From positions 81,808,562 through 81,872,561 of the forward strand of contig OZ038379.1 in the NCBI GenBank assembly GCA_964036045.1: DNA of 64,000 nt. Direction: 5' to 3'. Positions 47,690-58,426 of the stretch are shown here, piece after piece; position 1 is the stretch's first letter; every line of letters begins with the position of its first letter. The translations under genes and the position numbers were made by a program. A model generated the notes under the pieces. The model was not told the origin of the DNA, searched no databases, and saw only the letters and a program-made list of their open reading frames with translations. The stretch is from Eutreptiella sp. 'Long Island Sound 2002' (lineage: Eukaryota > Euglenozoa > Euglenophyceae > Eutreptiales > Eutreptiaceae).

Positions 47690-50430
47690 TTTCCCAAATT
47701 CGATCTTTTGTCTGCCCGGCATGAAAAAATGCATTAGCAGGTTGCGTACTAATCTCTTGGGAGACACCTTGCCCACACACACACACACCTAAAACCCAAA
47801 TCACGTAAAAAACACATACATGTTGGCTAAAACATGCTTTAGAGATCTTGCATGGTCATTTTGTGTGGTCAGCATATTAGGAAATTGAATTTCGAAAACT
47901 TCGAGTCTTTAGCTACCCGGGGTCAAAAGCCGCACAAGCAGGTTGTGTACCAATCCTCTGGAAACCCCCCCGGCACAACTCAAAACCGAAATAAGCTTAA
48001 AAACACATAAGTGGTGCCTCAAACCTGCATACCTAGGCTAGGCTGTCATTTCATGTGGTCAGCATATCAACAAAGCAAATTTTGAAAACTTCAATTTTCT
48101 AGCTGCCAAGCAGAAAAATTGTAGAAGCCCATCCTTTGGGACCCCCGCACCCCCATGCAGTCTTGTGGGTTGCACGCTACGAAGGGCAAGCACGCACGCT
48201 CATCGAAACTAAATACTCATGAGTGGTATCAGAGGCGCCTCTCGGTGTGGAAGAAAATGTGCAATAGATTGATAGAGTGTGGACGTCTTGATCCAGGTAT
48301 AGCGCTGCAGTTTTCTTTGCTGAACAGCGAACTGCAGAGAACACAATGTCAGTCGACACTGCGCTCAGCCCCTCCCCCCCTGAAAATAAATAAGTTTCCA
48401 AAGTTTCGATTTTTGAGTTGTCCAAGGTGACGAACTGCATAAGCAGGTTGTGCACCAATGACTTGGAGACCCCCCCCTCCCCCCCCCCCCCCCACACACA
48501 CAGCCAAAACCCAAAGAAGGTGAAAAGCACATAAGCACTGCCTCAAACATGCTTGAGATATTTTTGGATTGTTGTTTTGTGTGGTCAAGAAATCAAAATG
48601 CCTAGTTTCCCAAATTTCGATTTTTTGAACTGCCAAGCGTGGCGACCTGCATAAGTAGGTTGTGTACCCATCTTTTGGGGTCCCCCCCAGAATAAAAGCA
48701 CCCAAAACCCAAATAAAGTGAGGAACACGCAAATAGTGTGTCAAACATGCTTTACATAGGTTGGATGGTCATCGTATGGCTAGAATATAAAAAAACTAAG
48801 GTTCCAAAACTTGGGTCTTTGAAATGCCTAGGGTCACGAAGTGCATAAGTAGGTTGTTTACCAATTCTTTGGAAACCCTCCCCCCCCCCCCCCACACACA
48901 CACACACCGAAAACCCAAAGAAGGTGCAAAACACAAAAACATCGCCACAAACACAACATAAATAGGTTGGATGGTCATGTTGTGTGGTCACAATGTCCAA
49001 AAAGTAAGTCTGGAAAATTTTCATTTTTGAAATGCCTAGGGTGACAAATTGCATACGTAGGTTGTGCACCCATTCCTTGGGAAACGCCCCCCCCCCCACC
49101 ACACCCATTACCCAAATGAGGTGAAAAACACATAAATACCAGCTCCTCAAGCATGCTTTATATACCTTCCATGGTCATTTGGTGGGGTCGGGATATCAAA
49201 AAAAATAAGTTGCGAAAACTTGGATTTTTGAGTTGCCTAGGGTGACAAACGGCACAGGTAGGTTGTGTACTCATCCTTTGGGAGACCACACCCAATACCC
49301 AAATAAGGTGAAAAAACACATATACTCTGACGAAAACATGCTTTACATCCCTTGCGTGCTCATTTTTTCCAGGTCACAATATCAAAAAGAAAGTTTCGAA
49401 AACTTCAATTTTTGAGCCGCCTAGGGTGAAAAGCTGCATGTGCAGGTCGTGTAAAAATCTTTTTAGAACCCCCCCCCCCCCCCGCACACACACAAACCTC
49501 AACGACAAATAAGGTACAAAAATAAGTATTGCTTAAAACACGCTTTACATACCCTATACAGTCATTATGTGGGGTCACAATATGAAAAAAAAGTTTCGAA
49601 AACTTTGATATTTTAGCTACCTAGGGACAAAAACCGCATTAGCAGGTTGTGTGCCAATCTCTTGGGACCCCCCGCCCCCTCCCCCCACACCTAAAACCCC
49701 AACAAGCTGCAAAACACGTACCTATTGGCTAAAACTTGCTTTTCATGTCGTGCATGGTCATTTTGTGTGGTCACCATATCAAAAATATAAACTTCGAAAA
49801 CTTCGAGCTGTTCACAACCTGAGGTGAAAAGCCGCATGAGCAAGTTGTGTACCATTCCGCTGGGAACCCCCGAGGAGTAAGTCAAAACCCAAATAAGGTG
49901 ACAAACACATAAATATGCCGCTATGTCTCCATACCTAGCGTAGATTGTCATTCTATGTGGTGGCATTAGCAAAAGAAAAAAAACAGTTTTGAAAACTTCT
50001 TTTTTTTGGTTGCCTAGGGTCAAAAAATGCAGGTTGTGTACCCATCATTTGGGAGACCCCCCGCAACACCCAACTACGATCTTAAACACACAAATATTGC
50101 TGAAAACATGCCATACATAGTTGGGATGGTCATCTTGTGTGGTCAAGGCATCAAAAAATATTAGTTTTAAACACTAAGATGTTTTCGCTGCTTGGGCTAA
50201 AAAACTGCATTAGCAAGTTGTGCACCAATCTCTTAAGAACCCCCCCCCCCTACACACCTAAAACCCAAATACGCCCAAAAACACATGTAGAGTGGCTAAA
50301 ACATGCTTTACATACCTTGCCCGGTCCTTTTTTTGTGGTCAGAATATCAAACAAATAAGTTTCGGACACTTCGATTTTTTCTAGCTGCCCAGGGTGTAAA
50401 GCTACGTAAGCAAGTTGTGTACCAAACCCC
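47690..50430. repeat. Old, strongly diverged satellite flank
   Basis: Monomers remain recognisable but differ at many positions. Order is preserved: A-like at about 47800, B-like at about 47985, insert-like at 48158-48365, C- and D-like 48500-49050, E-like about 49110, F-like about 49300, G-like about 49520, A-like again about 49700, B-like about 49900. One old unit is therefore about 1.9 kb, and the higher-order arrangement predates the present homogeneous array. Confidence 0.8.
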
Positions 50431-50649
50431 GTGCAACGAGCGGTTTGTTTACCCATTTGGGGGGGGGGGGTCATTTTGGGGCTATTTTAGGACTTGCTAA
50501 CCCACCCACCCACCCAAGGTGACCCACACACACACAGACAGACACGCCCGTACTCCCCCAGTAGGGGGGGGGTTCTGTCCTCCCGCATCCCATCTCCATT
50601 GACATGCACACTGAACATTTTGACAAAAAATTAATTACCTACAATTCAA

Positions 50650-50726
50650 AAATGCAGCATTCGAACCCATGCCAGCATTTTAGCGTCGCAGCATGTAGAA
50701 CACTAGACCATGCTGCCGTCACTGGA
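50650..50726 (-). repeat. tRNA-like sequence
   Basis: Minus strand has the A-box-like GCATGGTCTAGTGTTCTA and the B-box-like GGGTTCGAATGC at normal tRNA spacing. The T stem and acceptor stem are mismatched, so it is a relic or SINE head and not a functional tRNA. Confidence 0.4.
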
Positions 50727-50809
50727 ATGCACGGATCAAGTATCATGCAAGGCCTGCCATCTGATTTTTTCTTTCAGAAAAAAGACCCTGCAATTGGAAA
50801 CACAACAAA

Positions 50810-50865
50810 TAGCAACTCAAATCGCATGCACAATGTGAACCACTTGACCATCTGATGGCACTACA
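50810..50865 (-). repeat. Possible tRNA-like sequence
   Basis: Minus strand has GATGGTCAAGTGGTTCACAT, an A-box-like start, followed by GCATGCGATTTGAGTTGC in place of a B box. Weaker than its neighbour at 50650, and may be part of the same repeat family. Confidence 0.25.
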
Positions 50866-51354
50866 ACAGATCCAATACTGTGTGCAACCTGACATTGGTT
50901 TTATTCTCGGAAAAAGGACTGTGCGATGATAAACACAGCAAAACAACAACACACATCACATGCATCACAGCGCCATTGATGGGTGCAAAGCAGACGGGCA
51001 TAAGTTAATGTTGGCTCCTTTTTGCTGCACAGCGAATGGGCAATGAGGGCCGTGCATCGTGGGGGAGGCACCCTGACCTTGTTGAAGTGAAGGGTGGCAT
51101 TTGGCAACATCGTGGACCAGAAGCCTGCACACAATGCAACAAAATGTTTAGTCCATCCTGGCCACCCGGACAGATTGGGAGACCGAGGCCCTACCTAGCC
51201 ACCCACGCCCACCCACCTAGACCCCCCCCCGGAGGGGGACCAGGTGCGTTGGGCCAAATTGAACAAAACGAAGCTAACCCACTCACCACACATTCCACGG
51301 ACCCCCCCCCCCCCCCGCGCACTCCAATGGGATACCTTTTTAGCAAAGGTTCGG

Positions 51355-51890
51355 GCGCAACCCAAAACCCAAATAAGGTGAAAAAGACATAAATTCTACC
51401 TCAATCTGACCATACCTAGGTTGGATGGTTTTTTTGTGTGGCGAGGATGTCAAAAAATAGTATCGAAAACTTCGATTTTTTTCGGTGCCCAGGGTGAAAA
51501 ACTGCACAAGCAGGTTGCGTGCCCATCCTTTGGGTGAGCCCTCCCGCACCCAATGCCCAAATAAGTTGAGAAGCACACAAATGATGCATCAAATGTGCCG
51601 TGCATACCTTACACGGTCATTTTGTGTGATCGGAATATCACAAAAGATAAGATTTCGAAAACTTTGATTTTGATGCTGCCGAGGGTGAAAGCTGCAGAAA
51701 TCGATTGTGTGCCCATCATTTGCCAGACCCCCTGCACACACACCCAATACGCAAATAAGGTGAAAGACACATAAATGCTGTCTAATATGTGCTTTACATC
51801 CCTTGCATGCTCATGTTGTGGGATCAAGATATCAAAAGAAATACCCAATACCCAAATAAGGTGAGAAAAGCACAAATACTACACCATAGG
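51355..51890. repeat. Terminal diverged satellite monomers
   Basis: Three diverged monomers starting with CCCAAAACCCAAATAAGG, CCAATGCCCAAATAAG and CCAATACGCAAATAAGG, then a truncated one to about 51890. They lack the long C runs of the main array. Confidence 0.75.
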
Positions 51891-51894
51891 TTGA

Positions 51895-52211
51895 TTACAT
51901 TTCCCCATTTGCTCTAGATTTAGTAGGGGGGATAAGCGGGGCGTCTCCAAGAGTTAGTAGGTGCTTATGCACCACATGATGGGACACATCAGTGCGTAGC
52001 CAGTAGAGTAGCAATTCCAGAGTTGTGACGGACCGCCCACAAAGCATGTGAAGGTGTTTATATTTTGCGGGCATTTCCTTGTATGTGCTTTCCACTCTTT
52101 GACTAGTATGTCCCGAGGTGCCATAACAAGCGCGCTAGGTGGAGTTGCCAACCGCGTACTCGTTTGTACCTTCAAGCTACGAAACATAGTTTTACACCGT
52201 TGTTTGTCCAT
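51895..52211 (-). pseudogene. Decayed coding fragment
   Basis: On the minus strand, FRSLKVQTSTRLATPPSALV and LVKEWKAHTRKCP in one frame pass, after a one-base shift, to KYKHLHMLCGRSVTTLELLL, then YWLRTDVSHHVVHKHLLTLG, then DAPLIPP, ending in TAG at 51895. The mix is protein-like across both frames. The family is not recognised. It lies directly beside the satellite end. Confidence 0.25.
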
Positions 52212-55200
52212 GTTCCGTGTTTCATACCCCCAAAACGGGAAAACAAAAGTGGATGCGTCAACCGGCTGTGTGGGCGAAAAATGCCGCTTTTTTGCTACCT
52301 CCCACCCCTAAATTGCATGCCCCGCCCCTACATCTAGGCTAGAAATAGAAATACGCCCTCCATTACTCTTGCCTATGCAGCAAAAAGGCTAGGGTCTGTG
52401 CGCAACACTAATCTTTTCTAGAAAAAATGACGATAGTGGGCATTATGGGCCTTCTAAGCATGTGTCAATTCGTGACTGATGCAGCCCGCGTGTACACCGT
52501 GGCCTTCCGCAACCTTGATGGGGTTGTTCTGGCCATGGAGCTGCATTGCAGTCTTGACAGCACGGCAGTGTAGGTCGAGGAGATGTTGAGGCACATATGT
52601 TGGGATCCAAGTTGGAAGTTAAGGGTGCCCCCCAAGCGTGCTCTTCAAGCCGAACGATGGAGGTGACTACATAGATTTTACTCCGCCGCTTGGGACCGCC
52701 TAGAAGGGCAAAAAGCGGAACACCGTGGGTGAAGAACCATTGGTTCATAGCTTGTCCGCTTTTTGAGTGAACCGAGTGCCTTCGCCAATTGCATGTTGGC
52801 ACATCAAGGAGACACACGCCGGCTGTCGTGTTCACAAGGAGGGGACACCACCTCCCACAAAGTCCACTTCAACATGGTATTTCGGATCCCATTGTGGGCG
52901 GATCCTGTGGCGAGGTGGAAGATGCTAGTTGGGACAAACCCAGGAGATGACACCCCCCGTTGGAGAGGTGCGGCACACGCGCGTGTGGCCATGTTGTAGC
53001 AGTCTATGACTAGGGCTAGATATGGTGGGCAGATGTTGTCGGGTGAGTGTCTCCAACCAGGGGGCACCCACAAGCGAGGTTCTAGAGCGGTACTTGGTAC
53101 ATCGACAACAGGCTTGCGTGGACAAGGAGCACTTCATCATTGGAATGTAGCCCTAGCAGGGGGGCTCCCCATCTTGCTCCAGGAAACCGGCATTGCCACC
53201 CGGGCGCGGGAGATGCGATGGCTGCTGCGCTACGGGACAAAGGGTACATCACAGTTTTGAGAGCAGCTGGCTGGTTGAGGCAGGCTCCACCTCACGGGGG
53301 GGTGGCATGTGCAATAGTCATTATCCACCGAGCAGGGCTCTCGGGAGATTTCTTTTTTTTTTTGGGGTGGAGGCACCATCATTCCACGAGCATTGGTGGC
53401 ATACCGTGCATGGTACGTGGCGTACCAACAAATCGGGTAACATGGAATCGTGCAAAGTCACCTTCCACATGCTGCCATCACAGCTAGTGACAAACACGAA
53501 AAAATCCTCGAGGCGGTCAAAGAGTACACCTGGCGAGGTAAGTGGTGGAGCGGCCACTAACGTAAAGCACAATAGGGCTACCTCAGAACTCTTTTTTTTT
53601 GTCTACTTGGCCGCGGCTTTGGCAATGGCCTATACTGATGTAGCTATTTATCTGAATCCCCATGGGTGATCCAACTTATGAGCCTTAGCGCCAATTGCGA
53701 CCCTAGGGCAAGGCGGCTCACGGACCATGCACTACCCCACGGTCCACACGCCTTGATAGGCCATTGGTCCCACACAATGGTGATGGTAATGAGGTGTGAT
53801 TAGAATTGGAGGAGAGTAACAACCCCTCTTCTCCAAGCATGCCAAAGCACCTCAGCCCACTTTGTACCATCAAGGGCCAGCAACACGGGAGTATCGACCC
53901 TTGGGTCCTGTGGTACACTAGCTTGCTGAAGTACCGGGGGGGGGGGGGGTTCCTCCACAATCACCGAGGCAATGGGCCCAGGCCATGGTGCACACACCAT
54001 TTTCACTAAGCATGTTTCAGGTTGCACCAGCGAAAAGGGTCATAGATGTCTTTGGAAAATATGTCACGGCACAGTGAGCAGTGGCGAGATAGTGCCTAAC
54101 ATACGCATCGTCAACCACTCAAGAAATCGAAAAACCATATTGTATAAGCCAATGAATTTGGGTCATACATGACTGCCCTAAAATCTAACATGGCCAGGCG
54201 AGCAGTCGCAAAGCTCTGAGAACACTTTTTTTGCGGCGCATGCGGCGGTGAGTTTCGGAAACCTACCTAATTTGTGGAGCTTTTTAGATTCCACCTTGTT
54301 GTGCTCCCCGGGGGGCATGGGGCCCGGTTTTACCACACATTATGGCCCTTTTATGCAGACATAGTGATCTCTCCCCAGCACGGGGACCACCAAAAGGCAC
54401 TAGTTATGTTACGGGGTGTCAACCCGGGGGCAGGGGTTAGGTAGCCACTGTGCGCACATGTGGGCCATCTGTTCTTGTCGCCATGCTGAGCATTGGGAGC
54501 CATTGATTTCTCCTCCGTAGCGGGGGACACTTGTTCAATGCAATCGATAGCCCGCCGACAAGGGGCCCCTGGCGCGGGCCGCCGCAACCCACATTAAGCT
54601 ATTTCTCAGCTATCTGGTATTTTCGGGAACAGGCTGCAGTAAAAAAGGTTTCTCAAACCTTGCGGCGCCTGCGGCTCCCCTACGGCACACAAAAAGTGTT
54701 CTCTCTCCCCAGCATACACACTGGAGATTGGACTCTCTGTGCACGCGGTAAGTTGTAAATGGCAGACACATAGGCTTGAGCTGTGCAGGGCCTAGTAATA
54801 GGTAACAAACAATTCTAGGGCTCAAATCAGGTACATGGTCGATCTTGGGTGTGCATCGCCAAGGCTATTTAAAATTATCACGTAAGTAGAGCGGTTGCGA
54901 TTCACAAACGTAACACTTGCACCGTGCAGCCCACTATACCATGGGCAAACACAACAGTCCATATACTCTCTCAACAAGGAACATGCGAAAAGAAATGCCA
55001 AATTCGAATCAACCCTCTTATTATCAAACACACAGGAAGTGGTGTAATGCCTGGATAAGAGCAGCGCTCCAACCCTCTGAACGCCATTCAAATTTCAGTC
55101 AAACAGCATGTTGGGCTGTGCAGAGCCAAAGATCACAAAATATGTAATATTTGGGGGCAGTGTTGGGCTCTGTGGAGCTCAACTCATTACAAAATGAAAA

Positions 55201-55600
55201 AATGACCTGCAAATTCAATCACAAACACATACAGAGACAAATTGGGCACCTCACTCATTGTCTCATGGCTGGAACAGCTTTTTGGGACTGCACGGGACAG
55301 GCCCACTGGCCCCAAAAATTCAGAACTCCAGCACAGTCACCGGTTTGTGTCACTCATATATGTGTTATCGTCTAGCGACAATCATGCCACCTGCGTTGTC
55401 TAGGGCTACCCCTCACTCTCCCCCTTGTCTTGCCACCACCCTTGGGAAGTCCAACCCTCACGCCATGTGCCATGGTCGCATACGACCCCTCGACTGCGCG
55501 CTTTTTCTGAGACGGGGAGGCTGCTCCTCCAGCCGCAGCCAGCCTGGGTCCTCTTGTTTCCTCTTTCGGTTGGCTAGTTGGTGAGGTAACACGGATAGTA
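52212..55600. other. Stretch of degraded sequence without a supportable gene
   Basis: Fragments with protein-like composition (for example FHEHWWHTVHGTWRTNKSGN near 53390-53450) are too short to call. G runs at 53937-53949 and T runs near 53351-53361 and 53591-53600. GGGCTNTGCANAGCC-type palindromes lie at about 55113-55127 and 55165-55179. Confidence 0.4.
54888..54952 (-). repeat. Possible tRNA-like sequence
   Basis: Minus strand has CCCATGGTATAGTGGGCTGC, which is A-box-like, and GTTTGTGAATCGCAACC, a poor B box, with roughly tRNA spacing. Stems are incomplete. Confidence 0.25.
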
Positions 55601-55614
55601 GTGAGGAAGAAATC

Positions 55615-56126
55615 GACGTGGTGACAAAACCGCAAACCCCCAACCCGAAGGGGAAGGAGAAAAATGACAAACAGTGGCAGAAGGAGCAGGAGAAGGCTAA
55701 GCAAGACTTCCAGAAGCAAGAGGAGGCGCCAGAGCGGCAACATAAAAAGGAGGAGAATGAGAATGAGAAGAAGGCCAAAGAGGAGGCTTGTCAGGGTGTT
55801 CCGACTGCTAGAAGAGCGACTGATTCGTGCTTGTCCACTGCACGACACTTTGCCACTCACCATTCTCCTCTTTGTCCCCTTTCCGGACGCTTGTCTTCAG
55901 CAGCTGTACCACATCATGCACGATAGAGACCCTCATACAATACGCCACGTCTGCAAATCAAGGGGACAGGCAAGTGGTTACAGGCAAGACTCATCGGGTC
56001 GGGGTGGCGGCCGTAGTGCAGTGCTCACTGGCAGCTCGATGCATCCGTATCCATGGTTGTGTCGCCCGAGTGGTCGTTGGGGTACTTGAGCTAATTCACC
56101 AACCACCACAAGGTTGCCAAACCTAG
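55615..56126 (+). pseudogene. Decayed gene with Lys/Glu/Gln-rich coiled-coil-like region
   Basis: First frame: KPQTPNPKGKEKNDKQWQKE and KAKQDFQKQEEAPERQHKKE, a charged, probably coiled-coil stretch. After a frame change near 55790: RVFRLLEERLIRACPLHDTL, then PLTILLFVPFPDACLQQLYH, then IMHDRDPHTIRHVC. After another near 55970: VTGKTHRVGVAAVVQCSLAA and VVVGVLELIHQPPQG, then TAG at 56124-56126. The pieces join naturally at the shifts, so one gene broken by two indels is likely. The family is not recognised. Confidence 0.35.
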
Positions 56127-56646
56127 CTATAGCCCTTCGGTGACCCACTTTTGCGTGGGGAAGTGCAGCGCAGCAAGGCCTAAATTGTAGATCTTCACAA
56201 GCAACAGGGTTGACTGATTGAACAAATTCCGTTCTTCTCTGCTTGCGAGATGGTAGAGAGCCATGCCGCGATGTTTGGGGTACATATCTTTCACCTTCGA
56301 ACGTAAGTGCTGCTCCACAGCGTCCAAATGCACTATGTGTCGATGGAGAGGCGCCGAGTACGTCTTGACGCAACACGCGCACAATTTGCGAACCGGGGAT
56401 TTACCCTCCTCGCCGAAAGACGTCGACAATGACGAGATTGTACTTCGGCATTTGAAATTCATTTGACAGTGCGGTCTCATATCCATCGTACGCCCACATT
56501 TTGCTAGATTCCGAGACCTCGGCCACATTGACTTTTGCCACCTCGCCACCGCTCACCTCAACATCCATTTTCAACACGTGTCTCACGAGGAGACGGCGAT
56601 GTGCTTTAACATCTTTTCGATGGCTGACCCACAGACCTGCCCGCAA
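56127..56646 (-). pseudogene. Decayed gene, possible Cys/His cluster
   Basis: Minus strand, first frame from about 56646: VKAHRRLLVRHVLKMDVEVS, VAEVSESSKMWAYDGYETAL, FQMPKYNLVIVDVFRRGG then TAG-type end. A second frame continues with VRKLCACCVKTYSAPLHRHI, then VHLDAVEQHLRSK, then YPKHRGMALYHL. The CACC followed by HRH and HL...EQH gives Cys and His at zinc-finger-like spacing, but no standard pattern fits exactly. It is convergent with the plus-strand relic at 55615-56126. Function unknown. Confidence 0.3.
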
Positions 56647-57360
56647 CAGGGCTTGGAGCGGTGGCCATGGTGTGGTCTCAGCGCAATCCGAGCTCCCTTA
56701 CCATGCACGAAAGATCGCAAGACCATCGTTTAATTTATTTGCGATGCCAGCCACTTCAATTTTGGTGCCTGTGTGTCTAGCAGTGATGAAGGAGAGCACG
56801 TTGGAATAAGATACACCAAGTCACAGTGATGTGGCGCCATGTAAATTTGCATCCCATGGCATCATGGGCTTTGCAAACCCCAGTACTCCCATGTTGGTAA
56901 TATGAGGGCTGAAATCCGTCAATGTGCTCGATGTGGGCTATGCATAGCCCGGCATGACTGAAATGCAGAACCAAGGGTGTCTGGGAGGGGGGTTCCTTAG
57001 ACATCATCAAGCAAGGTTGCACAAGTCAACCACAGTGAAGGGGCGGAAGTTCCACCAGGCACAATGGCCGCGCATCACCACTGAATTTGCATCCAACGAT
57101 CGTCTAGGCTGTGTAGAGCCCAAAGTGCTGGAATTCTGGATGTAGGGATTGAAATCCCTCCTTGAACTTCATCTCACCACTGCAGAGCCCATGTTGCCCA
57201 AATCAGTAAATTCGAAATTAGGAGTCTCTTGGGGGTCTCCGTGGCGGCAGTGCATTTGTATCCCATGGTTATGTGGGATGTGCAAAGCCAAGGAGACTGA
57301 AATTGGTTAATGCCAGGGTTGAAATTTGTCCTTAGGCTTCATCTAGGCTCCTTGTCCAAG
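56647..57360. repeat. Non-coding stretch with GGGCTNTGCANAGCCC palindromes
   Basis: Palindrome words at about 56866-56881, 56935-56950 (GGGCTATGCATAGCCC, perfect), 57106-57121 and 57274-57289, each preceded by similar sequence containing TTTGCATCCCATGG or ATTTGCATCCAACG. This suggests a diverged repeat of about 150-170 bp. Confidence 0.6.
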
Positions 57361-57361
57361 C

Positions 57362-57425
57362 CGCGCCCCCCGCCCCGTACCCCCCCGTACCCCCTTGTAC
57401 TCCCCCCTATGCCACCCCCCGTACG
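57362..57425. repeat. CCCCCCGTAC tract, left of the 83-bp array
   Basis: CCGTACCCCCCCGTACCCCC-type repeats with variants. A similar tract lies on the other side of the array at 58183-58290, in the same orientation. Confidence 0.7.
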
Positions 57426-57599
57426 CTCCTGCCAACCTCTAGGGTACGGAGCCGCAACTGCGAGCGGTATATTGTTTTGACAGTTGGACAGACGTAGCCC
57501 CCACCCTGATGGACACCGCCAACTACGGCTTGCTTCACTCAACGGGGGGGGGGGGGGCAGCCCCCACATCCCCTTGAAATAACTCCCTTGGTGGCCTCA

Positions 57600-58165
57600 A
57601 ACCGCCTTTTCTATGTCTCGCCTTGTGTGGCCAACGCCTTCGGGTCGGTACCGCCTTGCCTGTGGCCCCTCAAATAACATGACTCGTGCAGAGGCCACGA
57701 ACCACGCTTTGTGTGTCTTGCCTTGTGTGCACAGCGCCTTCCCTGTGTACCCGCTTGCCTATAGCTCCTTCAATAACATGAATCCTGCGGTGGCCACAGA
57801 CCTCGTTTTGCCTGTTCCGCCCTCTCTGTATACCGCCTTGCCTGTGGCCTTTTGAATAACATGACTACTGCGGTGGCCACTGACCGCCTTTTCCGTGTCC
57901 CGCCTTGTGTGTTTACCGCTTTGCCAATGGCCCGTGAAATAACATGAACCCTCCGATGGCCATAGACCGCCTTTTGTGTGATCCACCTGGTGTGTGCACC
58001 GCCTTTTGTTTGTACCGCCTCACCTGTGGCCCCTTAAATACCATGACTCCTGTGGTTGCCAGAGACCGCGTTTTTTGTGTTCCGCTTTCTGTGTGTACGG
58101 CTTTGCCTGTGGCCCCTTAACTAACATGACTCTTGTGGTGGCCATACACCTCCTTTTGTGCGTCG
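57600..58165. repeat. 83/99-bp tandem array, six copies
   Basis: AATAACATGA anchors at 57673, 57772, 57855 and 57938, with variants AATACCATGA at 58037 and CTAACATGA at about 58121. Spacings are 99, 83, 83, 99 and 84. Units contain ACCGCCTTGCCTGTGGCCCC and GGTGGCCACNGACCGCCTTT. The 99 units carry a 16-base extra piece. Frames through the array are by-products. Confidence 0.85.
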
Positions 58166-58182
58166 ACACAAAGTCGCCGCCC

Positions 58183-58290
58183 CCCCCCGTAAACCCCCCC
58201 ATAACCCCTGCCCCCCGTTACACCCCCCGTAGTCGACCGTACCCCCTCCCATACCCCCCCCGTACCCCCCCCCCCGGTATTTTTTACCGT
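58183..58290. repeat. CCCCCCGTA tract, right of the 83-bp array
   Basis: CCCCCCGTA-type repeats with CCCCCCATAC variants and a run of about 13 C. It mirrors the tract at 57362 in the same orientation, so the array and its flanks may move as one unit. Confidence 0.7.
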
Positions 58291-58426
58291 ACCCACCTAG
58301 GTATGGCACGCGAGGGCACGTACCCGTTCATAGGCGCCTTGGACGGACGGGACGACTCAGCTCTTCTCGTCGCGCCGCCTGGTAGCTGCAGTCCCGCAGG
58401 ATTCGGACCGCCTCTGCGCCCAGCCA

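Larger units (their letters stand above)
23655..47690. repeat. Higher-order satellite array, unit ~1.72 kb, about 14 units
   Basis: Monomers of about 200 bp share AAAACCCAAATAAGGTGAAA, a TGGTCATTTTGTGTGGTCAC core, GGTTGTGTACCAAT and an end of C7-18 followed by (CA)n. Distinct types recur in fixed order. The start of type A lies at 23762, 25477, 27192, 28923, 30657, 32388, 34112, 35832, 37555, 40588, 42301, 44018 and 45733, a spacing of 1713-1734. The 3033 gap is two units with one deletion. Units between 27.2 and 32.4 kb are nearly identical, so they are recent duplicates. The array starts abruptly in mid-monomer at about 23655. Such layered higher-order repeats are known from centromeric satellites. 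No gene is supported inside. Confidence 0.95.
50431..51354. other. Non-satellite interruption with tRNA-like sequences
   Basis: The satellite stops after GTTGTGTACCAAACCCC and resumes at about 51355 with CCCAAAACCCAAATAAGG. The interruption holds CA/C-rich tracts and three minus-strand stretches with tRNA-like features (next entries). The C-run at 51301-51316 precedes the resumption. Confidence 0.65.

Noticed and set aside
23720-47690. Dozens of 60-190 codon frames in the satellite that look like a protein family
   Set aside because: They recur only because the DNA repeats. Both strands give them, C-run length changes shift the frames between units, and there is no consistent start, stop or intron pattern.
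23655-51890. Array considered as CRISPR
   Set aside because: Period is about 200 bp with no short repeat-unique spacer alternation, no cas genes, and a eukaryotic context.
55372-55863. Leu-rich minus-strand frame resembling membrane protein
   Set aside because: It is the complement of the Lys/Glu-rich plus-strand coding stretch (CTC/CTT from GAG/AAG), so a shadow.
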